Shown in pieces: positions 1 through 9,377 of a stretch of DNA of 64,000 nucleotides (positions are counted from its first letter, which is position 1; each line of letters opens with the position of its first letter). The notes below the pieces were generated by a model. It made no database searches and had not been told where the DNA came from. It saw nothing but the letters and a program-made list of their open reading frames with translations. The stretch spans positions 361,025 to 425,024 of the forward strand of contig NZ_SNUE01000001.1 of assembly GCF_012027425.1 (NCBI RefSeq). Direction: 5' to 3'. Origin of the DNA: Thermococcus sp. MV5 (lineage in GTDB: Archaea; Methanobacteriota_B; Thermococci; Thermococcales; Thermococcaceae). Both the position numbers and the translations under genes were made by a program.

Positions 1-1348
1 CATCTAAAGCCAAGGCATAGAAGTTCCCAGTCCAAAAGTCTTTATTAAAGCGTTTCTTTAATTTTTTAGCTTCTCTTTCGAGCATCTTTGAATCAAGGAA
101 AGTAAGTTCAAGTAAAGCAGCATCTCTTAGAGCTTTGTAGGCATACCCCTGAACTTCAACCAAGGCAATAGGATGCTTTGTTGGAAGGCCTTTTTCAGTG
201 GGGATTCCCTCCTTTGAGTCCTTCCATCCCTGATTTGCCAGCATCCCTGCCTTATATCTTATATACCCCCCTCCTTCCTCTAATTTTCTCAGGACCCACT
301 CAACAGCAGCTGTCAAATTAGGTTTAAGCTTTTCTATAAGGCCTCTATCTCCACTCCACTGCAGATATTCTGAAGCAAGAATGATGTAAAGTGGGGTGGC
401 ATCTACAGTTCCATAGTAAGGGGCAAAGGGAATCCTCCTTGCATGAGAAAGCTCTCCAAAACGAAATTCATGCGGAATTTTACCAGGTTCTTCTTCATTA
501 CGTGGATCAAACTTCTTTCCTTGGATCTTTGCAAAGAACCTTAATGTGCCTTGGGCATATTGGGGATAATATGGGAGCAAGAACCAAGAAGTTATAATGC
601 TATCTCTTCCAAATGGACAAGCATAATAGGGGATCCCTGCAAATGGAATCATGCCATAGTTGGTATATGCTGTTAAAGCCATCAAATCCTCTACTGCTCT
701 CTCAAAGACCATATCTAACCAAGCCGTGTTTGTAGAGACCAAATTGGGCAAGTTGAGACTTTTTTCAGTAAGAAAAACATCTAACCGATCTCTTGAGACT
801 CGAGGAGAAAACTCAACATAGAAAATCTCCTTCTGAAGAGGCTCTAATGTTACTTCAGCAAATAACATGTTCTTTTCTCTTTGAAGGTTCGTCTTTAGTT
901 TTAAATTTCTCTCAATTTTATCCTTTCCTAAATAGAGATACTCGCTTTCCTCTTTAAAAGATCGTTTGACTCGTCGTTTTATTTTCTCTCCCCCAAATTT
1001 TCTAACCTCAAAGACATCCTCAATAGGAACCTTAAATGTATACTCTATTCTAAGCCCTACGATCTCTTTTGATGTATTATATAGCTGAAATTCCTCCCTA
1101 TAAGTCCAATCATCTCTTATTTCTCTTTTTCTCAGTAAAACTGCTCTGTCCCCTATTGAAAAATGGGAATACGCTTTTCTTGAACCTTCCTGAGAAGCCC
1201 CAATAAGGACGCTATGATGATTTAACTTAAGTCTAACCCCCCTCAAAAAGCGTGTGTCAAAGATGTAAAAGCCATCGTAGGTTCCTTTCATATCCCCATT
1301 TTCTCTGGTAACCACAAAAGCTCCATTGTAAGATAAAATAACTGACAT
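1..1348 (-). CDS. Amylo-alpha-1,6-glucosidase/glycogen-debranching-type glycoside hydrolase, partial (3' end outside window)
   Basis: The frame stays open from the ATG at 1348 to the window edge, giving 449 codons without the C-terminus. GAGGTGAT lies just upstream of the ATG. The N-terminal part resembles the beta-sandwich domain of archaeal and bacterial debranching-enzyme-like proteins. The following (alpha/alpha)6 domain shows the family signatures PFAGIPYYACPFGRDS and YYGTVDATPLYI. Known members act on alpha-glucosidic bonds, typically alpha-1,6 branches, and related six-hairpin hydrolases cleave other alpha-glucosides. It follows the isomerase gene by 21 bp as the last visible gene of the TreT/ABC-transporter operon, so I infer cytosolic cleavage of an imported or stored alpha-glucoside. 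No signal peptide is seen. The exact substrate cannot be read from sequence. Confidence 0.85.
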   Translation of the reverse strand, partial: MSVILSYNGAFVVTRENGDMKGTYDGFYIFDTRFLRGVRLKLNHHSVLIGASQEGSRKAYSHFSIGDRAVLLRKREIRDDWTYREEFQLYNTSKEIVGLRIEYTFKVPIEDVFEVRKFGGEKIKRRVKRSFKEESEYLYLGKDKIERNLKLKTNLQREKNMLFAEVTLEPLQKEIFYVEFSPRVSRDRLDVFLTEKSLNLPNLVSTNTAWLDMVFERAVEDLMALTAYTNYGMIPFAGIPYYACPFGRDSIITSWFLLPYYPQYAQGTLRFFAKIQGKKFDPRNEEEPGKIPHEFRFGELSHARRIPFAPYYGTVDATPLYIILASEYLQWSGDRGLIEKLKPNLTAAVEWVLRKLEEGGGYIRYKAGMLANQGWKDSKEGIPTEKGLPTKHPIALVEVQGYAYKALRDAALLELTFLDSKMLEREAKKLKKRFNKDFWTGNFYALALD

Positions 1349-1369
1349 CTTATCACCTCAAAATTAAAA

Positions 1370-2854
1370 TCAGGGAGAGTGCAAAAACAGATCCACGTCT
1401 CTTTCATTCCCTAGATCTATAGCCTTAATCCCCCAAAGTTTTGCAACAAATTCTATTTCACTCCTAAAATCACCTGGAGCGGCAGAGAGATGGTTTGCAC
1501 CCATGACATTCAGGAACTTTTCTTTATCAAGGGGATTCTTTATGGCTGTATGAGGCCATTGTTTTCCCCACCGTAGCTTGGATTCTATTTCATCTGTTAT
1601 TTCAAGGCTTTCCCCAATGAAATAGAGAAGATAGTACTCCCCTGCTTTTCTTATGAGTCTTGCAAAAGTCAATAATGTTGGTGGGGTTCTATACGTTAAG
1701 GCTCCCCCACTCGCACCTTGGCATTGAGGCTGAATAGTAGTAGCCCTCAAGTTCTTCTCAGGATCTTCACTAAGATTTGCATAGTATAGAGAAGAAGCCC
1801 CACAATTAGCTATTAGTACAACGTCATCATCAACATATTTTATGTCACCAAATAGAGGTGGCTTCCCACTTAAGTAGAAAAGCAAAGCTGAGCTTATCGT
1901 TCCTTTTATGTCCCCCTCACACGTGGCTGGAATAATCGGTTTTTCACCCTTTACATCCATATTGAATGGAAAGAGTGCTGGGATTAGACAAGCTGTAACA
2001 CCATAAACTTCGCTTAGTTCTGGCTGGCATTTTATAGAGACCGCAACAGTTTCTCCTTTATATTCCTCCCACACATCCTTAGCCGCTAGATATATCGCTA
2101 TTTGTCTCCTTAAGACTTCTGGTGTTAACATTGTGTCATCGTATTTAATATTCATGTTTTTGTGGATCCAATCAAAAAACTCCTCAACACGAATCCTTTC
2201 TTTCTCATCACTGAGCATTGAATCCGCTTTCTTAATTATAAGATACTGATCAAAAAGAAGAAAGTCCCCAATGAATCGTTTCAGCCTTGGGAGATCATCC
2301 ATAAGATGCTCCATTCCAAGGGTGTATGGAGCCCCCCACAAAAGTAAAGACTTTCTAGAAAGCTTCGAAACTGCCTCAACTGCCCTTGCCCAGGCTTTTA
2401 CTTTTTCAATATCTCCCTTAAGCCTTGTATGGTGCAAAGCATAGTAATTTACAGAACTTTCCCAAAGGGAAGCGCCAACAGATGTTATACAAGTAGTTCC
2501 AGCCCATGCTGGATCATCATCGGCATATAAAAGAAGTGGTTTATTTGTCTCTTTTGCTAAGAGAGTTATAAGATTGCTCTCAGTCCAATGCCATAGACCG
2601 AGAATAATGCCACTGATGTCCTGTGATCCTATGAGTTTAGAGGCTCTAATTACTTCATCCTTATCATCTATTCCAAAATTTTTACCATTTTTCAAGGAGT
2701 CATATTTTCCAAGTGCTCTGTTAACATCAAAAATCTTAAATCCAGAATCTTCCAAGTCTTTTGCAAGTTTTTTGTGTTTCTCAAGAAGGGCATTCTCTCT
2801 TTCTATGGAAAGAGATGTCTTTCGTGGGTCTGTAAAGGTTACAACGGCGAGCAT
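1370..2854 (-). CDS. L-fucose/L-arabinose isomerase-family protein (FucI-like)
   Basis: The product is 494 residues, the usual size of short archaeal FucI-family proteins, and has a good AAGGTGATG ribosome-binding site. The two-part isomerase fold is suggested by an N-terminal Rossmann-like half and a C-terminal half carrying candidate metal and active-site residues: KCQPE (275-279), TCEGD (311-315) and ANHLSAAPGD with His455. Family members interconvert aldoses and ketoses using Mn2+. The gene lies between malK and the glycoside hydrolase gene, so it is probably part of the sugar operon. A fructokinase-like gene is nearby, which makes an aldose-to-ketose step before phosphorylation plausible; that is inference. 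It could also be a non-isomerase relative, because substrate specificity varies widely in this family. Confidence 0.8.
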   Translation of the reverse strand: MLAVVTFTDPRKTSLSIERENALLEKHKKLAKDLEDSGFKIFDVNRALGKYDSLKNGKNFGIDDKDEVIRASKLIGSQDISGIILGLWHWTESNLITLLAKETNKPLLLYADDDPAWAGTTCITSVGASLWESSVNYYALHHTRLKGDIEKVKAWARAVEAVSKLSRKSLLLWGAPYTLGMEHLMDDLPRLKRFIGDFLLFDQYLIIKKADSMLSDEKERIRVEEFFDWIHKNMNIKYDDTMLTPEVLRRQIAIYLAAKDVWEEYKGETVAVSIKCQPELSEVYGVTACLIPALFPFNMDVKGEKPIIPATCEGDIKGTISSALLFYLSGKPPLFGDIKYVDDDVVLIANCGASSLYYANLSEDPEKNLRATTIQPQCQGASGGALTYRTPPTLLTFARLIRKAGEYYLLYFIGESLEITDEIESKLRWGKQWPHTAIKNPLDKEKFLNVMGANHLSAAPGDFRSEIEFVAKLWGIKAIDLGNERDVDLFLHSP

Positions 2855-2888
2855 ACCACATCACCTTATGCCCAGATAAGCAGAAACT

Positions 2889-2901
2889 CTTTTTAAAATT
2901 T
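2889..2901 (-). promoter_or_regulatory. Possible internal TATA box before the isomerase gene
   Basis: In the 63-bp gap between malK and the isomerase gene, the minus strand carries an A/T-rich AAATTTTAAAAAG element about 35-45 bp upstream of the isomerase ATG. That is a suitable distance for an archaeal TATA box with a short leader. It could let the isomerase and hydrolase genes be transcribed separately from the transporter. AT-rich spacers of this kind are common, so support is weak. Confidence 0.3.
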
Positions 2902-2917
2902 AAGGAAAGAAAAAATA

Positions 2918-4036
2918 TTAAAGTACTACCTTCTGTGTTGTTTTATCAAATATGTGGATTTTCTTCATGTCAAAAACAATATCAACCTCTTGTCCCTCTT
3001 TCACTAAAGATTCAGGTGGGAATTTAGCAATAAACACCAAATCATCAGCTTTTAAGTAAACAATCTTTTCTCCTCCTAGATTTTCGATAATGTCTACAAA
3101 AACCTTGGCCATGTTCTCTCCTGGAACCTTCACTTGTGCAAACAGTGCATCATAGATATCCTCGGGCCTTATGCCAAATATAACGCTTTTACCTACATAG
3201 CCCTCCTCTTGGAGCAACTCAAACATATCATCTAACAGTTTGAGTCTAAATGCTCCAAAGTCTACAAATCCATCCTCACTTATGGTAGCCTCTAAAAAGT
3301 TCATTGGGGGAGACCCTATAAATCCAGCAACAAACATATTTGCGGGTTTATTATAAATATCAGTTGGAGTGCCCACTTGATGTAGAGCGCCATTGTTCAT
3401 AACAGCAATTTTATCTCCCATTGTCATGGCCTCAACTTGATCATGAGTCACGTAAATAGTGGTGACACCAAGTTGACGTTGCAACTTCTTCAACTCTGCC
3501 CTCATCCTCACCCTAAGCTTTGCATCCAAATTACTCAATGGTTCATCCATAAGAAAAACCTGAGGCCTTCTTACAATCGCCCTTCCCAAAGCTACTCTTT
3601 GCCTTTGGCCACCAGAAAGTTCTCTTGGCTTTCTCTTGAGTAACTCTGTTAATCCCAACATTTCAGCAACTTCTCTTACACGTTCATCAATTTCCTGCTT
3701 AGGAATCTTTCTCAACTTTAATGGGAAAGCAATATTATCGTAAACAGTCATGTGAGGATATAACGCATAGCTTTGAAACACCATGGCAATATCCCTATCC
3801 TTAGGAGGAATAAAAATCCCCTTCTCTGGATCAGCTACAAGTTTTTCACCAATGTAAATCTCCCCCTTAGTAGGTTCTTCAAGACCCGAGATCATTCTAA
3901 GCGTTGTCGTCTTACCACAACCACTTGGACCTAGGAGTATTACAAACTCCCCATCTTTAACTTCCAGATTTATATCCCTAACAGCTACGACATCTTCAAA
4001 CTTCTTCCATACACCAATAAGCTTTACCTCCGCCAT
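2918..4036 (-). CDS. malK: Sugar ABC transporter ATP-binding protein (MalK-type)
   Basis: This ATPase powers uptake by the MalF/MalG-like permeases encoded upstream. From the ATG at 4036 (372 residues) it shows Walker A GPSGCGKTT (36-44), Q-loop Gln88, signature LSGGQRQR (140-147), Walker B FLMDEP (161-166) and a following switch His in VTHDQ. A C-terminal OB/TOBE region from about residue 240 is typical of MalK/UgpC/MsmX-type proteins. A longer reading from a GTG at 4045 overlaps the trmB stop. The ATG is preferred because GGGGTGA is correctly spaced before it. In Thermococcales, MalK lies beside TrmB in the trehalose/maltose locus, as here. Confidence 0.95.
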   Translation of the reverse strand: MAEVKLIGVWKKFEDVVAVRDINLEVKDGEFVILLGPSGCGKTTTLRMISGLEEPTKGEIYIGEKLVADPEKGIFIPPKDRDIAMVFQSYALYPHMTVYDNIAFPLKLRKIPKQEIDERVREVAEMLGLTELLKRKPRELSGGQRQRVALGRAIVRRPQVFLMDEPLSNLDAKLRVRMRAELKKLQRQLGVTTIYVTHDQVEAMTMGDKIAVMNNGALHQVGTPTDIYNKPANMFVAGFIGSPPMNFLEATISEDGFVDFGAFRLKLLDDMFELLQEEGYVGKSVIFGIRPEDIYDALFAQVKVPGENMAKVFVDIIENLGGEKIVYLKADDLVFIAKFPPESLVKEGQEVDIVFDMKKIHIFDKTTQKVVL

Positions 4037-4041
4037 CCAAC

Positions 4042-5058
4042 TCACCCCATCATAAATTTTATGTCCGTGCTTTCATAATCTTCAATGACAGCAAAGATGC
4101 CCCCCACCTTAACTATACCCTTTTCTGTCTCTAGATGAATATTACTAACAGCTTTTCTAAAAGATAAGGTATACCCTACGACATTTCCATAGATGTTCTC
4201 TATTTCGCCAGTTTTTACATTTCTGCCCGTAATCTCTGCTAGTATAGGGGTGGACTCTATATGTCTCTTAACGAAATCCGAAGCATGGAACATTGCAAAA
4301 AATCTAATATCCTGTGGATTAGCTATGTACTCCATCTCTAATGAAGATTCCTTGAAAATTTCAATTATTAAGCTATATTGGGAGAATATTACCTCTGGGT
4401 AGGTAGCTTTAAAGCTTGGCGGAAAAGTCGGTCTAAAACTCACATTTTGAATATTAACTACCTCTTTGCCATCAGCCATACCAATCAAATGGTTTAATTT
4501 ATAAAACTGTCGAACAAAGAGGTTTCCTGCTCCTTCAAATTCCAAGAGATTAGGTATTCTATCAATATAAAGGGAGACTGTTACTCCTTTTTCAAGGGTT
4601 TTTAATAGCTCCTCTTGTATATCTTCAAAAAACTCACTAGGTGTCACTACTATAACTTCATTTTTTGCTAATTTGAGGGTTTCTCGGAACATCTCAAAGG
4701 CTTCTTCAAAGTTCTGACTTCTCCATATTGCTGGTCTCTGTTCCTCGCGTTTGATGCTTTTAAGCTCACTTTCCAGTTTCTCCATTATGCTCTCAAGCTC
4801 TTTCTTGAACCTAAAAAAGGCTATTCTTGGAGAATATGCCGCATAAATTTTGGGAGTTCCTTCGATTTCAGTTACGAATCCTCTAATTTTGAGAGATGAA
4901 ATAGTGTCATAAACTCTATTGTAGGGAATTCCACTTTTGGAAGAGATTTCCTTCGCAGTACTTGGGCCATGAACAAGGAGTGTCCAATAAGTTAGAATCT
5001 CATATTTCGTAAATCCGATTTCACTCAACACATGTAGGATTTCAGGGTGTATCTCCAT
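4042..5058 (-). CDS. trmB: Sugar-sensing transcriptional regulator TrmB
   Basis: From the ATG at 5058 (AGGTGA upstream) the protein has 338 residues, the length I recall for P. furiosus TrmB, and matches it closely along the whole sequence. Residues 1 to about 80 form a winged helix ([14 protein letters not shown], then a recognition helix near [13 protein letters not shown]). A short coiled-coil region follows, then the C-terminal sugar-binding domain. Known TrmB represses the trehalose/maltose and maltodextrin transporter operons, with maltose, trehalose, sucrose or glucose as effectors depending on promoter. It lies between treT and malK, so it probably regulates its own operon. A palindrome at the operon promoter (9359-9377) is the candidate operator. 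Confidence 0.95.
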   Translation of the reverse strand: MEIHPEILHVLSEIGFTKYEILTYWTLLVHGPSTAKEISSKSGIPYNRVYDTISSLKIRGFVTEIEGTPKIYAAYSPRIAFFRFKKELESIMEKLESELKSIKREEQRPAIWRSQNFEEAFEMFRETLKLAKNEVIVVTPSEFFEDIQEELLKTLEKGVTVSLYIDRIPNLLEFEGAGNLFVRQFYKLNHLIGMADGKEVVNIQNVSFRPTFPPSFKATYPEVIFSQYSLIIEIFKESSLEMEYIANPQDIRFFAMFHASDFVKRHIESTPILAEITGRNVKTGEIENIYGNVVGYTLSFRKAVSNIHLETEKGIVKVGGIFAVIEDYESTDIKFMMG

Positions 5059-5088
5059 TTTTGTCACCTAAAAATATTAAGAGTCAAG

Positions 5089-6327
5089 TTAAAAAGAGTT
5101 TAGGATATCAAGATACCTCTCGAGATGTTTTGTTATAATGAAGTGTTCTTTAACCCTCTTCTTTGCCTTTTCTCCCATAGTCTTTGCTATTTCTGGATGC
5201 CTAAGAAGATAAATCGATTTTTCAACAGCCTCATTGATATCTTTTACAAGGAACCCTGTTTCACCATCGACTATTTGAAGCCTTATTCCTCCCACAGCTC
5301 TTCCAATTACTGGCTTTTCCTTCCACATCGCTTCTGTAATTGTTAACCCAAATCCCTCCTTTATGGACATCTGCAAGATTATATCACTTGCCCGTTGAAA
5401 AACATTCACTTCCCTTGCATGAACTCCAGTGAGATTTGTGAGTACCTTGACATCATAATCCTCCCCTATTTTTCTTAGAGTCTTTTCAAAGTATATCCAT
5501 CCTTCTGGGTCATCATGAGCCATCACTCCAACCAGTAAAAGTTGCACATCAGGTATCTTCTTTTTGACTTTTCTATAGACATCAATGACATCAAAAACGC
5601 CTTTCCAAGGATCAAAACGAGCCACTTGAGTCAATATTGGTCTATCTGGATCCACATCAAATTTTTCGAGAGTTTTCAGTATCTCATTTTCGGTTAGCTC
5701 TTTATTCTTTTCACTAAGTGGATCAATTGAGGGTGGCATTATGACTACTTTCTCCTTTTCCAGATCTCCCTGAACATATTCTTCCATATGAAATATATAA
5801 CGATCATATTTTTCCACAAACCCTCTTAAAAACTTCCAGAATTGTGTATTGGGATCGCTTAGGTCAATGTGACACCTCCATATCCAAGGCTGTTTTTTCT
5901 CATAGAACTCTATTAATGGTGCTGGTTGAGGGTCGTGTATTAAAACATAATCAAAAGCACTAGGATCAAACTCTTGACCATTTCTTTTGTTGATTTCTAT
6001 GTACAGAGATTTCATTTCTTCGGTTAGCTTGAGATCTTTGTTTCCTTGAAGAGCATTATGAAAGCTCTTTGTAACATTAAAAAACTCATTCGTTCCCTCA
6101 ATAACAAACCATTTTGTATCAAGCCCAACGTTCCTCATTAACGGTACCAAGTTATGTAAAATTTCCGCGACCCCTCCACCAAAAGAAGTGGAGTTAACAT
6201 GGACAAAGCTTTTGTCTTTGAGGTTTTCTGCTTTCTCTTTAAGTTCATATAAAGCTTTTTCACCTATTATTTCTACGTAGTCTTCCAGCCTCTTTCCTTC
6301 TCCTCCAAATTTTGTCACTTCAAACAT
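5089..6327 (-). CDS. treT: Trehalose glycosyltransferring synthase TreT (GT4)
   Basis: TreT reversibly converts trehalose plus NDP to NDP-glucose plus glucose. The protein resembles P. furiosus/T. litoralis TreT almost throughout, including the N-terminal FEVTKFGGEGKRLEDY and NSTSFGGGVAEILHNLVPL segments and the GT-B donor-site motif EGFGLTITEAMW, whose two Glu residues form the EX7E signature. I chose the ATG at 6327 because AAGGAGG lies seven bases upstream and the known proteins begin there. The open frame extends to 6360 but would overlap the permease gene. The cytosolic enzyme would take trehalose or a related disaccharide brought in by the neighbouring transporter and deliver both glucose and activated glucose. 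Confidence 0.95.
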   Translation of the reverse strand: MFEVTKFGGEGKRLEDYVEIIGEKALYELKEKAENLKDKSFVHVNSTSFGGGVAEILHNLVPLMRNVGLDTKWFVIEGTNEFFNVTKSFHNALQGNKDLKLTEEMKSLYIEINKRNGQEFDPSAFDYVLIHDPQPAPLIEFYEKKQPWIWRCHIDLSDPNTQFWKFLRGFVEKYDRYIFHMEEYVQGDLEKEKVVIMPPSIDPLSEKNKELTENEILKTLEKFDVDPDRPILTQVARFDPWKGVFDVIDVYRKVKKKIPDVQLLLVGVMAHDDPEGWIYFEKTLRKIGEDYDVKVLTNLTGVHAREVNVFQRASDIILQMSIKEGFGLTITEAMWKEKPVIGRAVGGIRLQIVDGETGFLVKDINEAVEKSIYLLRHPEIAKTMGEKAKKRVKEHFIITKHLERYLDILNSF

Positions 6328-6341
6328 TTTCATTCCTCCTT

Positions 6342-7187
6342 TCATTTTTCTGTTGACCATCCTATCATACCACTTATGTAATACTTTTGGAAAAGTGCAT
6401 ACACAAGCAATGGAACGAGTAAGACCAAGATTGATGCGGCTGTTAACACTCCCCAGTCAACAAAATACTGTCCCCTAAGTAATGGAAGTCTTTGTGTAGC
6501 TACGTATTTTTCCGAATTCTGTAAGAAGACTAAAGCAAGGAAGAAGTCACTCCAAACCCATGTGAATTGGAGAATTGCTGCTGAAATTAATCCTGGTAGT
6601 GCCATTGGAAGAACTATTTTATAAAAGATCTTAAAATCGGATGCCCCATCTATCCTCGCGGCTTCTTCAACATCTGTTGGAAGCATTGCAAAGTAATTTC
6701 TCATGAAAAATATTATCCATGCCAACCCCCAAGCTGAGTGAACAAGTATTAAACCCTGAAATTTGTTTAACAAATGGAGATTTCTAAGAAGGAAGTACAA
6801 TGGCACTATGGTCATCTGCTGAGGTAAGGCCATTAAGAAAACTATAAACGCAAAAAGATAGTGTTTTATGGGAAAGCTGTATCTTGCAAAAGCGTATGCG
6901 GCTAACGCAGCCACTAAAAGGGGTATAATTGTTGATGGAATTGCTATTATCAGGGAATTTTTTAGACCTTCACTTATTGGAAACATTGGATGATTAAAAG
7001 CATTAACAAAATTCTTTAGTGTTAGAGTAAATGGACTGAAATGCCACCATCCACTCACAATTTCCTTATAAGGCCGTATTGAAGCCATTAACACTCCTAT
7101 GAATGGTATTAACCAAATCAAACCCAAAAGCCATGCAATGCTGGTTGAGACTATGTATTTTCTAAGCTTGTATTTTGGCATATCCAT
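6342..7187 (-). CDS. Sugar ABC transporter permease (MalG/AglG-type)
   Basis: This is an inner-membrane permease of 281 residues with about six membrane segments, the first at roughly residues 11-36. The EAA cytoplasmic loop that contacts the ATPase is clear at 175-199 (EEAARIDGASDFKIFYKIVLP). It is the second permease of a binding-protein-dependent carbohydrate importer, encoded 2 bp after the MalF-like gene. GGAGGGG precedes the ATG. The sequence looks more like alpha-glucoside-type permeases than the Thermococcales trehalose/maltose MalG I remember, so the substrate may differ from that of the classical system even though TreT and TrmB are conserved. Confidence 0.9.
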   Translation of the reverse strand: MDMPKYKLRKYIVSTSIAWLLGLIWLIPFIGVLMASIRPYKEIVSGWWHFSPFTLTLKNFVNAFNHPMFPISEGLKNSLIIAIPSTIIPLLVAALAAYAFARYSFPIKHYLFAFIVFLMALPQQMTIVPLYFLLRNLHLLNKFQGLILVHSAWGLAWIIFFMRNYFAMLPTDVEEAARIDGASDFKIFYKIVLPMALPGLISAAILQFTWVWSDFFLALVFLQNSEKYVATQRLPLLRGQYFVDWGVLTAASILVLLVPLLVYALFQKYYISGMIGWSTEK

Positions 7188-7189
7188 CT

Positions 7190-8071
7190 TTATCCCCTCC
7201 TCCTAATTAGCCATAGGGCGGGTATGATAGTTAATGTGGTCAATAACACTGCTACTACTGCTGCATAGTTGTAGTTAAGAGCTCTTGCAAAGTAATCCCA
7301 CATTTGAAGTGCAAGAACCATTGAAGCTCCACCTGGTCCTCCCCCCGTGGCCACATAAACGATATCAAATATCTTGAGATCCCACAAGAGGGTCATTGCC
7401 ACCACTACTATTGTTATTGGCTTTAACAAAGGCCATGTCACATTTTTGAAGATCTGAAATCTATTGGCACCATCTATTAAGGCCGCTTCATAATAATCCT
7501 TAGGTATTGAAGCTAATCCCGCTGAGTACATTAGCATGCTAAAACCTGTCCATATCCAGATTGACCCCAAAATAGCCGCAAATAATGCAGTCTCTGGATA
7601 TGCCGTCCAAGTGACTGCCAATCTTTCAATTCCCAATGCCTTGAATATAGCTGGTACTACTCCTGCCCCTTCCTCAAAAAGAAAGCGGATAATCAAACCT
7701 CCAACAATCATAGGAATTACCATTCCCAAAAAAACTATTGATTTGATTACGGAACTCCCCTTAACCTCTTTCTTTCTTAATAAGAGAGCAATTCCTAATC
7801 CCAAAAATACAGTGACTGGAAGATGAATCGCTATCCACACCACATTATGCACAAGAGCTCCCCAAGGAGGAGACTTTGTGGGAAATCTTTCAAGATTTAC
7901 AATATCAGAACTCAAAAGCACGTTTCTATAATTTTCTAATCCCACAAATTCATCACCGAAAAAGAAACTAAGGTATATGGTCTTGAATACAGGATATATC
8001 ACGAATGGAACCATTAAAATCAAAGCTGGTAAAAGAAAAAAGAGAGATGCCAAAGACCTAGGCCTCTTCAT
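7190..8071 (-). CDS. Sugar ABC transporter permease (MalF/AglF-type)
   Basis: This is the first permease subunit, 293 residues from the ATG at 8071, which is preceded by GGGGGAT. An upstream in-frame ATG at 8110 would overlap the binding-protein gene. It has about six hydrophobic segments and the EAA loop YEAALIDGANRFQIFKNVTW. The stretch after the EAA loop (LKIFDIVYVATGGGPGG) resembles AglF-type alpha-glucoside permeases more than MalF of the trehalose/maltose system. It should form the channel with the MalG-like subunit and couple to MalK. Its stop lies 2 bp before the MalG-like start, so the two are tightly co-expressed. Confidence 0.9.
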   Translation of the reverse strand: MKRPRSLASLFFLLPALILMVPFVIYPVFKTIYLSFFFGDEFVGLENYRNVLLSSDIVNLERFPTKSPPWGALVHNVVWIAIHLPVTVFLGLGIALLLRKKEVKGSSVIKSIVFLGMVIPMIVGGLIIRFLFEEGAGVVPAIFKALGIERLAVTWTAYPETALFAAILGSIWIWTGFSMLMYSAGLASIPKDYYEAALIDGANRFQIFKNVTWPLLKPITIVVVAMTLLWDLKIFDIVYVATGGGPGGASMVLALQMWDYFARALNYNYAAVVAVLLTTLTIIPALWLIRRRG

Positions 8072-8084
8072 TAGGATCCCCCTT

Positions 8085-9338
8085 TCATTCTTTTGGGAAC
8101 TTCTCATCAAGTGTCTTTAGCACATCATCCAATCTATCTGGCTGTACCCATAGAAGTTTTAGCTGATCCCAGAATGTTTTTTGCCATTCTCCTCCAACAC
8201 TATCATCCAAATCCGGTGCTGACTCAACGTTGGCAACAACTTTAGCAACGTCTTTCATTGGTTCCCAGTAATCATCAATTGTAACTTTTTTCCATGTTGC
8301 AAGCTTTCCTGAGCTAGTTCCAACGTGAATCCTTTGCCCTTCTGTGGCCAAGAACTTAGCAAGTTCTAATGCCTCAGTCGGATGGGTTGTGTACTTTGGT
8401 ACCATGAAGTAATCCGGTGCAAGCACCATAGCCTTAACACCAGGTAACGATATAAGACCCAAGTCTGTTGGATCTTCTACCATTCCAGTTAGCCAAGTTC
8501 CCATAAAGTAGAGTGCATAATCTCCCTTCCACCAGAGATCTACGGCGGATGTCCACTCTATTGGATCGCTGAAATAACCGGCATTCAACAGTGGAACTAG
8601 TCTTTCCTCAAATATGCTTCTTACTTGTGGATCTTGCCACTTAACTTCACCATTTATGAGCTTTTGTTGAAGTTCTGCCCCTCCAAAAGTCAGAATAAAG
8701 TGTTCAGTTACATCAGAAATTGGCCATCCAACACTGTCTCCACTAGCTATTGGTGCCTTTATCCCGGGTATTTGTTTTATTTGTTCAAGCAATGCCACAA
8801 ATTCATCCCATGTCTCGGGCGGTTTTAATCCATGTTTTTCAAAGAAGGATTTTCTATACCAGAAACCGGGCTTGGCTGCTGCTGTGAATGGCGCCCCATA
8901 AATCTTTCCATCAACGGTGGTTGTGTCTAAGATCCCAGGAACATATTCGTTTGGATTAATGACTTCATTAAGTTCCATTACATGGCCTTTTTTAGCCATG
9001 TCTGCAATGAACCATCCCCACATGAAGATTATGTCCGCAGGAGTATCTCCCGACTCAAATTGCAAGGGTAGAATTGTTGAAAGGTCTTCCGCCCTATAAG
9101 TCTTATATTCAATTTTTATGTTTGGATGCTCAGCTTCAAAGGCCTTAATAACTTCCTTGAATGCATCAAACTCGGCCCCGGACCAAGGCCCTATCACTTT
9201 CAGGGTAATTTGCTCTTGGATTTGGGTTGTAGTTGTTGTGGTGGTAGTGGTCTCCCCACCGATACATCCACTTGCCACAACTGCCACTGCCAAGAGTCCT
9301 ATCAACAAAAAACTAAACCATGTTTTCTTAACATTCAT
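8085..9338 (-). CDS. Sugar ABC transporter substrate-binding lipoprotein (alpha-glucoside-type)
   Basis: The first gene of the operon encodes a 417-residue extracellular binding protein. A signal sequence runs from residue 1 to a lipobox-like VASGC with Cys25, followed by a Thr-rich linker (about ten Thr) and then a family-1 solute-binding domain beginning LKVIGPWSGAEFDAFK. The Thr-rich linker is typical of Thermococcales surface lipoproteins and is often glycosylated. The mature domain differs clearly from the well-known T. litoralis trehalose/maltose binding protein, so substrate specificity is open; trehalose, sucrose and maltose-like alpha-glucosides are candidates given TreT and a fructokinase nearby. 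GAGGTG lies five bases before the ATG. Confidence 0.92.
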   Translation of the reverse strand: MNVKKTWFSFLLIGLLAVAVVASGCIGGETTTTTTTTTQIQEQITLKVIGPWSGAEFDAFKEVIKAFEAEHPNIKIEYKTYRAEDLSTILPLQFESGDTPADIIFMWGWFIADMAKKGHVMELNEVINPNEYVPGILDTTTVDGKIYGAPFTAAAKPGFWYRKSFFEKHGLKPPETWDEFVALLEQIKQIPGIKAPIASGDSVGWPISDVTEHFILTFGGAELQQKLINGEVKWQDPQVRSIFEERLVPLLNAGYFSDPIEWTSAVDLWWKGDYALYFMGTWLTGMVEDPTDLGLISLPGVKAMVLAPDYFMVPKYTTHPTEALELAKFLATEGQRIHVGTSSGKLATWKKVTIDDYWEPMKDVAKVVANVESAPDLDDSVGGEWQKTFWDQLKLLWVQPDRLDDVLKTLDEKFPKE

Positions 9339-9345
9339 GGGAACA

Positions 9346-9358
9346 CCTCAGTATGAGG
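9346..9358 (-). promoter_or_regulatory. Small palindrome overlapping the binding-protein ribosome-binding site
   Basis: CCTCA-GTA-TGAGG is a perfect 5-bp inverted repeat with a 3-base spacer. One arm contains the GAGG of the Shine-Dalgarno sequence for the binding-protein gene. If the transcript starts upstream of it, a small hairpin would mask the ribosome-binding site. As DNA it could be a second protein site beside the larger palindrome at 9359-9377. Either role is inference. Confidence 0.35.
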
Positions 9359-9377
9359 TATATACTAAAAGTATATA
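9359..9377 (-). promoter_or_regulatory. Candidate TrmB operator overlapping the TATA region of the sugar operon
   Basis: TATATACT-AAA-AGTATATA is a perfect 8-bp inverted repeat with a 3-base spacer, centred about 30 bp upstream of the binding-protein ATG. Its T/A-rich arms also form the only good TATA-like sequence there. The core TACTTTTAGTA resembles the TACTTT...AGTA half-sites described for TrmB at trehalose/maltose promoters but with a shorter spacer. A protein bound here would block TBP, which suits repression by the TrmB encoded in the same operon. A 10-of-12 match occurs before pfkB at 9503-9514. Confidence 0.55.
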
